Source: Pseudomonadota bacterium
Lineage (GTDB): Bacteria > Pseudomonadota > Alphaproteobacteria > Caulobacterales > Caulobacteraceae
Length of the DNA stretch: 5,007 nt
Direction of reading: 5' to 3'
NCBI GenBank assembly: GCA_023445955.1
Contig: JAEXJH010000300.1
Coordinates: 1-5,007 of the forward strand
In this document: piece after piece, positions 1-5,007 of the stretch
Layout of the letters: each line of letters begins with the position of its first letter
Numbering within the stretch: the first letter of the stretch is position 1
The notes under the pieces: model-generated
Told to the model about the DNA's origin: nothing
The model's input: only the letters and a program-made list of their open reading frames with translations
Database searches by the model: none
Made by a program: the position numbers and the translations under genes

Positions 1-426
1 GAGCGCGCCATCCTGGCCCTGACCACCGGCAGCGGCGTCACCGCGCCTTCGGCGGTGATGACCGGCGCCGATATCATCGAGCTACAGAAATGGGTGCGCC
101 AGGCCCACATCAGCGACGGCCTGCTGACCTGGATCACCTCGCTGGTGCGCGCCACTCGTCCCGGTCCCGACGCCCCTGCCGCCGTGCAGGAATATGTCCG
201 CTGGGGCGCCGGTCCCCGGGCCGGCCAGGCTCTGGTGCTCGCCGCCAAGGCCCGCGCCCTGCTGCACGGGCGTCTGGCCGCCACGCGCGAGGACGTCAAG
301 GCGCTGGCCGCGCCGGTCCTGCGCCACCGCGTCCTGCTGTCCTTCGCCGCCGAGGCCGAGCGCAAGACGACCGACGACGTGGTCGCCGCCCTGCTGGCCG
401 CCCTGCCCGCGCCCGCCCGCGACTAA
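1..426 (+). CDS. MoxR-family AAA+ ATPase, C-terminal part (5'-truncated by window edge)
   Basis: Frame 1 is open from the first base to TAA at 424-426 and gives 141 residues with no start in view. This is the end of a MoxR ATPase (whole proteins are usually about 310-350 residues), so the Walker A and B motifs lie left of the window. Visible are the late AAA+ core (fragment residues 1-20), a TGADIIELQKWVRQAHISD stretch matching the usual MoxR 'll.lq..v..v.v.d' helix, and the ATR at fragment residues 52-54. The sensor-2 segment WGAGPRAGQAL follows at residues 68-78, with the conserved Arg at 73. The common family form is GASPRA, so a Gly replaces the Ser. The C-terminal lid has the typical TREDV...VLRHR pattern. 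MoxR proteins are cytoplasmic ATP-dependent chaperones that act on VWA-domain partners, and the DUF58 gene follows 8 bases downstream. An internal ATG at 58-60 is not the real start, because the homologous region begins before it. Confidence 0.93.
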   Translation, partial: ERAILALTTGSGVTAPSAVMTGADIIELQKWVRQAHISDGLLTWITSLVRATRPGPDAPAAVQEYVRWGAGPRAGQALVLAAKARALLHGRLAATREDVKALAAPVLRHRVLLSFAAEAERKTTDDVVAALLAALPAPARD

Positions 427-431
427 GAAGG
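425..431 (+). promoter_or_regulatory. Ribosome binding site for the DUF58 gene
   Basis: The purine run AAGAAGG overlaps the last two bases of the MoxR stop codon and ends 3 bases before the ATG at 435. It is the only reasonable Shine-Dalgarno-like sequence at any junction in the window, and it supports ATG 435 over upstream in-frame starts. The spacing is shorter than ideal. Confidence 0.5.
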
Positions 432-434
432 CCG

Positions 435-1322
435 ATGTCCCCGTTCGACCTGCCCCCGGACCTGCGTAGCCGTCTGCGACGTCTGTCGCTGACGCCGCGC
501 GCGGCCGCGGTGTTGGCTGGGGACGGCGCCCACGCCAGCCGCAATCGCGGCGGGGCCATGGAATTCGCTCAGTACCGCGCCTACGAGCGGGGCGACGACC
601 TGCGGCGCATCGACTGGAAGCTCTATTCGCGCTCGGACCGCTTCTTCGTCCGCGACGCCGAGCGCGACAGCCCGGTGGCCATCTGGGTCGTGCTGGACGC
701 CAGCGCCTCGATGGGCCAGGCCGATGTCGGCAAGCCGAACTGGACGCGTTTCGACGCCGCCCGCCGCCTGACCGCCGCGATCATCGAGGTCGCGCTGCGC
801 CAGGGCGACCGCTTCGGCGTCGTCGTCGCCCGAGCCGAGGGTGCGATCGTCCTGCCGCCGTCCAGCGACAGCCGCCACCGCGACCGCATCCGGCTGGAGC
901 TCAGCCCTCTGAAGCCAGGCGGCGTTCCCCAGTGGGAACGTGACTTGAAGGTGCTGGGCGAACGGATCGCACCGGGCGATCTCGTTCTCTTCGTCACCGA
1001 CGGCTTCGACGAGAGCTGCGTCGCCGCCGCCGAGCGCCTGGCCGCGTCCGGCCGCGACGTCTCGTTCGTGCAGCTCTTGACCGGCGACGAGCGCGACTTC
1101 CCGTTCGATCGCAGCCTGCTGTTCCGTGACCCCGAGGGCGACGCGCAGCTGGCCGGCGACGGTCGCAGCTTGAAGGCTGACTTCCTGGCCAAGTTCGCTG
1201 CCGCCCGAACCGCCCTGCGCGCCCGTCTGGAAGCGCGCGGCGTGCGCTTCGTCGAGCACTTCAGCGACCGTGACCCGGACCAGCCGCTCCAGGACCTCTC
1301 CCGTCCGGCGGCGCGCGGATGA
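435..1322 (+). CDS. DUF58 domain-containing protein (VWA-like MoxR partner)
   Basis: 295 residues, typical for the family (about 290-310). The start at ATG 435 follows a purine-rich RBS and the MoxR stop. An extension upstream to base 90 would run through the MoxR coding region in another frame. The DUF58 signature is intact: FAQYRAYERGDDLRRIDW at residues 44-61, including R48, Y50, G53, D54, D60 and W61, then a basic stretch and FVRDAE. A Rossmann-like VWA half follows: VVLDASASMG carries the MIDAS motif D88-x-S90-x-S92, and LVLFVTDGFDE at 183-193 matches the second metal-site strand (T188, D189). No signal peptide or clear membrane helix is seen, so a cytoplasmic location is likely. DUF58 proteins are encoded beside moxR genes and are thought to link the ATPase to its membrane targets through metal-dependent adhesion. 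The stop codon overlaps the next start (ATGA). The family call is secure; the client is unknown. Confidence 0.95.
   Translation: MSPFDLPPDLRSRLRRLSLTPRAAAVLAGDGAHASRNRGGAMEFAQYRAYERGDDLRRIDWKLYSRSDRFFVRDAERDSPVAIWVVLDASASMGQADVGKPNWTRFDAARRLTAAIIEVALRQGDRFGVVVARAEGAIVLPPSSDSRHRDRIRLELSPLKPGGVPQWERDLKVLGERIAPGDLVLFVTDGFDESCVAAAERLAASGRDVSFVQLLTGDERDFPFDRSLLFRDPEGDAQLAGDGRSLKADFLAKFAAARTALRARLEARGVRFVEHFSDRDPDQPLQDLSRPAARG
1319..1322 (+). other. ATGA start/stop overlap, DUF58 to BatA-type gene
   Basis: ATG at 1319-1321 overlaps TGA at 1320-1322. The upstream bases are GC-rich with no clear Shine-Dalgarno sequence, so translation by termination-reinitiation coupling is likely. This fits equal production of partners in one complex. 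Confidence 0.85.
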
Positions 1323-2458
1323 TCCCTGCCCTGCTTGCTCCCCTCGCCTTGGCCGGCCTGCTGGCCGTGTTGATCCCGTTGGCGATCCACATCGCCCGTC
1401 GCACCGAGACGCAGGTCATCGACTTCGCCGCCCTGCGCTGGCTGAACCCTAACCCCAAGCCCGTCCGCCGCCTGCGCCTCGACGAGCGCCTGCTGTTGGC
1501 CCTACGCATCGCCCTGATCGCCGCCATCGTCCTGGCCTTGGCCGAGCCCGTGCTGCGCCCGACCGGCGATGGCCGCCCCGTGGTCGCGGTCTCGCCGATG
1601 GTCGACGCCAAGGGCGTCCCGGACCGTGGCGAGCGGCGGGTCTGGCTGGCGCCGGGCTTCCCGAGCCTCGACCGGCCAGCGCCCAAGGCGGCCGACTTCG
1701 CCAGCCTCGTCCGCCAGCTCGACGCTGAGACGCCGGGCAAGACCCGCCTCACCATTGTCGCGCCGCCCGAGCTGAGCGGCGACGGTGAACGGCTCTATCT
1801 GTCGCGCAAGGTCGACTGGCGGGTCGGCAAGCTGGCACAACGGCCGGCGGCGATCGCGCCGCCGACGCCGCCAGCGCTGACCGTCCGCTATGATGCGGCC
1901 AACGAACGCGCGGTTGGCTACTTCCGCGCGGCGGCGACCGCCTATGCCGAGCCCGGCAAGCCCGCCGCCCTCGACGTCGCCATGACCGATACCGCCCTAC
2001 CGAAGACGGCGCGCTATCTCGTTTGGCTCTCCAGCGCCCCCATGCCGACGGCGACCCTCGACTGGATCGAGGCCGGCGGCGTGGCGTTGCTGGCGCAGGC
2101 CGCGCCCTCGCCCGCCGAAGGCGCCCAGGCCATCGTCTGGCGCGACGATCAGGGCGAGCCCTTGGCCACGGCCGGTCGTTTCGGCAAGGGCCGGGTGATC
2201 CGTCTCGCTCGTCCTCTTGAGCCGAGCGCTCTGCCGGTCCTGGTCGAGGCCAACTTCCCCGACCAGCTGTGGGCGCTTGTGGCACCGCTGCCGGCGCCAA
2301 ACGCCGTCGCGGCGGCCGACTACGCGCCGGACGTCAGAGCGGCGGCATACAACCCTCATCCCGTCAGCCTGCGTCCTTGGATGGCGCTACTGATCGTGCT
2401 GCTGTTCGCGGCCGAGCGCTGGCTGGCCACCCGTCGCGACCGGGCGGTGCTGGCATGA
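1319..2458 (+). CDS. BatA-type double-transmembrane (N-terminal anchor) protein lacking an evident VWA metal site
   Basis: 379 residues. The N-terminus has the BatA/two-helix anchor layout: helix 1 at about residues 3-24, then an IHIARRTETQVIDFAALRWL stretch (residues 23-42), then a basic segment and LRLDERLLLALRIALIAAIV into helix 2 at about 57-77, ending AEP. The histidine and double arginine after helix 1 and the basic loop before helix 2 are typical and put the loop in the cytoplasm. A long, probably periplasmic region (about 80-350) follows. It includes RRVWLAPGFPSLDRP (106-120) and YLVWLSSAPMPTATLDWIEAGG (233-254), a glutamine-amidotransferase-like 'L.wieaGG' pattern often found in BatA-domain proteins. 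A third helix at about 352-370 ends in a basic cytoplasmic tail. Where longer BatA proteins carry DxSxS, this one reads VVAVSPMVDAKG (88-99), so no MIDAS is visible. It probably acts as a membrane scaffold served by MoxR/DUF58. The start is fixed by the ATGA overlap and by the conserved helix beginning at once. Confidence 0.88.
   Translation: MIPALLAPLALAGLLAVLIPLAIHIARRTETQVIDFAALRWLNPNPKPVRRLRLDERLLLALRIALIAAIVLALAEPVLRPTGDGRPVVAVSPMVDAKGVPDRGERRVWLAPGFPSLDRPAPKAADFASLVRQLDAETPGKTRLTIVAPPELSGDGERLYLSRKVDWRVGKLAQRPAAIAPPTPPALTVRYDAANERAVGYFRAAATAYAEPGKPAALDVAMTDTALPKTARYLVWLSSAPMPTATLDWIEAGGVALLAQAAPSPAEGAQAIVWRDDQGEPLATAGRFGKGRVIRLARPLEPSALPVLVEANFPDQLWALVAPLPAPNAVAAADYAPDVRAAAYNPHPVSLRPWMALLIVLLFAAERWLATRRDRAVLA
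2455..2458 (+). other. ATGA start/stop overlap, BatA-type gene to DUF4175-like gene
   Basis: ATG at 2455-2457 overlaps TGA at 2456-2458. No convincing Shine-Dalgarno sequence lies just upstream, so coupled translation is likely. It also argues against starting gene 4 at the upstream in-frame ATG at 2269, which would add 62 low-complexity Arg/Gly-rich residues from inside gene 3. Confidence 0.85.
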
Positions 2459-4566
2459 TCGCCGCCCTCGCCCACCACCTGCGCGCGGCGCGCCAACGGG
2501 TTCTGCTCGACACGTTGGCCGTGGGCGTGCCCGTCGTGCTGGCGCTGGCGGCGCTGGGCCTGCGCGCCTTCCAGATCGCCGGCGTCGTCGTGCTCGTCAT
2601 CGGCGCGGCCATGTTGGGCTGGATCACGGTCCGGCGCATGAGGCGCTTTGACCAGGCTTGGCTAACCGCCGCCCTCGACGCCCACGCGCCGGGCCTGGAG
2701 GACAGCGCCGACCTGCTGTTCCAGCCCGCTCGGGAAGGTCTCGCCGGCCTGCAGCGCGCCCGTCTGCAAGCCCGTCTGGCGGAAGCCGCCGCTCTCGACC
2801 TGCGCCCTGACTGGTCGCGCCGCTGGATCCCCTGGACCGCCGGCGTCAGCGCCGCCGTGATCCTCGCCGCCCTGCTGTGGCCGACAACCGCTAGCGTGCG
2901 GCTCGGCCCCGAGGAAGCCGAGACCACTTCGGCGCCCGGCGCGCCCAAGGTCACGACCGCCCGGCTGCACGTCATCCCGCCGACCTATACCGGCCAGCCT
3001 CCCTTCGATGTGGGCGGCCTGGACGCCCGTGCGCCGGAAGGCTCGCGCATCGAGTGGGTGCTGGGCTTCAAGCCGCATCCCGACTCGGCGACCTTAAGCT
3101 TCCCCGGCGAGGCCGCGCTGCCGCTGCGCCGCGACGGCGGGCGCTGGCTGGGTGGCCGAGTATTCGAGCGCTCGGCGCTCTACCGCATCGAGGCGCCCGG
3201 CATGGCGCGCCAGCGCCTGCATCGGCTAGAATTGGTTCCAGATACGCCGCCGGTCGTGCGTGTCGTCACGCCCGACAGTTCGCTGACCCTGATCACGCCG
3301 GGCCAGGCCCGCTTCGCGCCGGTGTTCGAGGTGCGCGACGACTACGGCGTCGAGACGACCGCCCAGCTGAAGATCACCGTCACCAAGGGCGAAGGCGAGA
3401 ACATCACTACCACCGTGCGGACCCAGCCGCTGACCGGCCAGGGCGCGGCGCGGCTCAAGCGCTTCACCGCCGGCCTGGACCTAGCCCGCGAGGGCCTGGC
3501 GCAAGGCGGCGACATGATCGTGCAGCTGATCGTCAGCGACAACCACCGCCAGACGGTCGAGGGTCCCAGCGTCATCCTGCGCTGGCCCGCCGCCATGGGC
3601 CTGGCCGATGGCCTGGACGGCATGGCCAAGCAGGTGATGCCCGTCTACTTCCGCAGCCAGCGCCAGATCATCATCGACGCCGAGGCGTTGATCGCTCAGC
3701 GGGCCAAGATCACGCCCGACGCCTTCCTGGAGCGCGCCAACGGCCTGGGCGCCGACCAGGCCCAGCTGCGCCTGCGCTACGGCCAGTTCATGGGCGAGCA
3801 GGCCGAAGGCGCGCCGCACCTGGACCTGCCCACCAGCGACGGCCCCGCCCTGCCGATCGACGATGGCGCATCCCCGCCTGCCAAGACCGCCGAACCGGAA
3901 CACCATGACGACGGCGACGGCCACGACCACGGCGGCGCAGTCGATCTCAACGACATGAAGTCGGTCGTCGCAGAGTTCGGCCACGCCCACGACACCGGCG
4001 ACGCGTCCACCCTGTTCGATCCGGGCACGCGCTCGACCCTGGCCCAGGCGCTTGACGCCATGTGGGACAGCGAGCGCGCTCTGCGGCAGAGCAAGCCCAA
4101 AGACGCCTTACCTCACGCCTATAAGGCGCTAAATCTGCTGAAGAACGCCCAACAGGCCGGCCGTATCTTCCTGGCCCGCACGCCGCCCAAACTGCCGCCC
4201 GTCGACCTGTCGCGCCGCCTGACCGGCAAGCGCGAGGGCATCGCGCCGGGCCGCTTGGCGCCGGTCGCCAGCGATCCCGCCGACACCCCGGCCGTCGAGG
4301 TCTGGCGCGCCTTGGGCGAGCGGCCCAATGCGCCGGTCTCGCTGGACGCCCTGACCCGCTGGGTGAACGCCAACCAGCGCCGCCTGGCCGATCCCCTGGC
4401 GCTGTCGGCCGCCATCGACACGGTGCGTAACGAGCCCCAGTGCCAGGACTGCCGCCGCAAGCTGCGCGCCCTGCTGTGGACCGCGCTGGAGCGCCCCCCC
4501 GCCGCGGTCCACCGCCGTGACCCCGCCGACGCGCGCGGCCGCCGCTATCTGGATGCGCTGCGATGA
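2455..4566 (+). CDS. DUF4175-like membrane-anchored protein with large periplasmic region, His-rich linker and CxxC
   Basis: 703 residues. Two helices (about 21-38 and 40-60) are followed by the basic RRMRRFD, a short cytoplasmic helical part with LEDSADLLF (81-89), and a third helix at about 124-143. By the positive-inside rule, residues 144-703 should be periplasmic. This region starts with a beta-rich Ig-like stretch (about 165-265) containing VIPPTYTGQPP (173-183), then a second one (about 266-378) containing the DDYGVE motif (295-300) and VSDNHRQTVEGPSVILRWP. 'P.Y.G' and 'DDYG' are features I associate with DUF4175-type proteins, hence the name, held with moderate confidence. The C-terminal third is alpha-helical. 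MWDSERALRQSKPKDALPHA and the following AYKALNLLKNAQQ (about 536-567) resemble the helical repeats seen late in such proteins. Two odd features are a His/Asp-rich linker (HHDDGDGHDHGG, 483-494, plus HAH at 510-512) and a CQDC motif (663-666). It is probably a structural partner in the MoxR complex; no catalytic site is recognised. Confidence 0.82.
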   Translation: MIAALAHHLRAARQRVLLDTLAVGVPVVLALAALGLRAFQIAGVVVLVIGAAMLGWITVRRMRRFDQAWLTAALDAHAPGLEDSADLLFQPAREGLAGLQRARLQARLAEAAALDLRPDWSRRWIPWTAGVSAAVILAALLWPTTASVRLGPEEAETTSAPGAPKVTTARLHVIPPTYTGQPPFDVGGLDARAPEGSRIEWVLGFKPHPDSATLSFPGEAALPLRRDGGRWLGGRVFERSALYRIEAPGMARQRLHRLELVPDTPPVVRVVTPDSSLTLITPGQARFAPVFEVRDDYGVETTAQLKITVTKGEGENITTTVRTQPLTGQGAARLKRFTAGLDLAREGLAQGGDMIVQLIVSDNHRQTVEGPSVILRWPAAMGLADGLDGMAKQVMPVYFRSQRQIIIDAEALIAQRAKITPDAFLERANGLGADQAQLRLRYGQFMGEQAEGAPHLDLPTSDGPALPIDDGASPPAKTAEPEHHDDGDGHDHGGAVDLNDMKSVVAEFGHAHDTGDASTLFDPGTRSTLAQALDAMWDSERALRQSKPKDALPHAYKALNLLKNAQQAGRIFLARTPPKLPPVDLSRRLTGKREGIAPGRLAPVASDPADTPAVEVWRALGERPNAPVSLDALTRWVNANQRRLADPLALSAAIDTVRNEPQCQDCRRKLRALLWTALERPPAAVHRRDPADARGRRYLDALR
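4563..4566 (+). other. ATGA start/stop overlap, DUF4175-like gene to last gene
   Basis: ATG at 4563-4565 overlaps TGA at 4564-4566. This is the third ATGA junction in a row. As at the other two, the new gene's second codon is ATC (Ile), so the start context is ATGATC each time. It decides the start of gene 5 over the in-frame ATG at 4575. Confidence 0.8.
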
Positions 4567-5007
4567 TCGGCTGGATGGAAATCCTGATCGCAGTCGTCAC
4601 GGCCGCCGGCGTCGCCCGGACGGTGATGCGGCGACGGTCCGTGGCGCGCGGGCCGACCTGGCGCTTCGCGGCTCTGATCGCCCTGCAGCTCCTGGCCGGC
4701 GCGCTGCTCTGTCTGACGCTGTTCCCGCCCCCGGTCGGTAGGGCGCCGGCCCGCCTGGTGGTCGCCACGCATGGCGCAAAGCCGGCGCTGCGAACTTCCG
4801 GCGACGTGCTGGTCGCCCTGCCCGAGGCTGGGCCGCTGCCCGGCGCGGTGCGCGTTCCGGATCTGGGCGCGGCCCTGCGCCTCTATCCTGAGCCCGGCCG
4901 ACTGCGCATCGAGGGCGACGGCCTGACGCCGCGCGACCGGATCGCCCTGGACCGCCCCGCCGAATTCGCGCCCTCGCCCGCGCCGAAGGGCCTGGTCGAG
5001 CTAAGCC
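4563..5007 (+). CDS. Two-helix membrane protein of unknown function, N-terminal part (truncated by window edge)
   Basis: The frame opened by ATG 4563 stays open to the last base, giving 148 full codons without a stop. Residues 6-19 form a first hydrophobic helix (ILIAVVTAAGVA). A basic loop with RRRSVARG (23-30) suggests a cytoplasmic turn, and residues 34-54 form a second helix. A Pro-rich exit (FPPPVGRAPAR) leads to a probably periplasmic region. That region contains LVVATHGAK (65-73), VLVALPEAG (82-90), VRVPDLGAALR (97-107) and LRIEGDGLTPRDR (114-126). Regular alternation of short beta and alpha segments with acidic turns suggests a Rossmann-like or VWA-like start, but no DxSxS metal site is seen. 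GLVELS at the edge may begin another beta domain. The two-helix anchor echoes gene 3, and the coupling to gene 4 points to the same complex. I do not recognise a named family. Codon use matches its neighbours, so it is a real gene. Confidence 0.82.
   Translation, partial: MIGWMEILIAVVTAAGVARTVMRRRSVARGPTWRFAALIALQLLAGALLCLTLFPPPVGRAPARLVVATHGAKPALRTSGDVLVALPEAGPLPGAVRVPDLGAALRLYPEPGRLRIEGDGLTPRDRIALDRPAEFAPSPAPKGLVELS

Noticed and set aside
90..434. N-terminal extension of the DUF58 frame into the MoxR gene
   Set aside because: The extension is Arg/Gly/Pro-rich shadow sequence. A ribosome site and ATG at 435 just after the MoxR stop give a family-typical length of 295 residues.
427..434. Possible terminator or promoter between MoxR and DUF58 genes
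   Set aside because: The gap is only 8 bases, with no room for a hairpin terminator or promoter. No other intergenic space exists in the window.
423..1259. Long minus-strand open frame (278 codons) opposite the DUF58 gene
   Set aside because: It is an antisense shadow of a high-GC gene. The plus strand carries clear DUF58 motifs, and the minus product is Gln/Ala/Gly/Val-rich with no recognisable domain.
2269..2454. N-terminal extension of the DUF4175-like gene from ATG 2269
   Set aside because: It would overlap gene 3 by 190 bases with Arg/Gly-rich residues. The ATGA start at 2455 leads straight into the membrane anchor.
3054..3908. Plus-strand open frame (284 codons) inside the DUF4175-like gene in another frame
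   Set aside because: The product is Arg/Pro/Ala-rich low complexity, while the main frame there contains conserved DDYG and Ig-like features.
3947..4768. Long minus-strand open frame (273 codons) across the junction of genes 4 and 5
   Set aside because: The Arg/Gly/Pro-rich composition is typical of GC-rich shadow frames. It spans a plus-strand coupled junction and has no motifs.
1..5007. CRISPR arrays, tRNA/rRNA genes, transposons or attachment sites
   Set aside because: No regularly spaced direct repeats, tRNA-like folds, terminal inverted repeats or transposase motifs were seen. The window is continuous coding sequence with uniform codon use.

Overview
The window is a gene-dense piece of one plus-strand operon. 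Its GC content is very high (about two thirds or more by eye) and essentially all of it is coding. Strong G/C third positions, the family signatures, and almost no GANTC sites among many GATC sites suggest an alphaproteobacterium of the Caulobacter/Brevundimonas/Phenylobacterium kind. That placement is inference; no taxonomic marker gene is present.

Layout, all plus strand. (1) 1-426: C-terminal part of a MoxR-family AAA+ ATPase, open at the left edge. (2) 435-1322: complete DUF58 protein with a von Willebrand A-like fold, an intact R-x-Y-x-x-G-D...D-W signature and a DxSxS metal site. (3) 1319-2458: BatA-type double-anchor membrane protein, short and without a recognisable VWA metal site. 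(4) 2455-4566: large membrane-anchored protein resembling the DUF4175 group, with three N-terminal membrane segments and a long, probably periplasmic region that carries a His/Asp-rich linker and a late CxxC. (5) 4563-5007: start of a further two-helix membrane protein, running off the right edge. The largest non-coding gap is 8 bases, between genes 1 and 2. Each of the next three junctions is a 4-base ATGA overlap.

How it works together: MoxR ATPases are encoded next to DUF58/VWA proteins in many bacteria. They are thought to act as chaperones that insert cofactors or assemble or activate partner complexes, often for envelope functions. Here a cytoplasmic MoxR plus DUF58 adaptor pair is tightly coupled to three inner-membrane proteins with large periplasmic portions. 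A MoxR-driven envelope assembly or stress-tolerance complex is a reasonable inference, but its substrate cannot be read from this sequence.

No tRNA, rRNA, CRISPR array, mobile element, promoter or terminator is visible. The operon's promoter must lie left of the window and its end right of it. The MoxR-DUF58-BatA core is widespread. The less described parts are the His-rich/CxxC protein (4) and the unnamed membrane protein (5).
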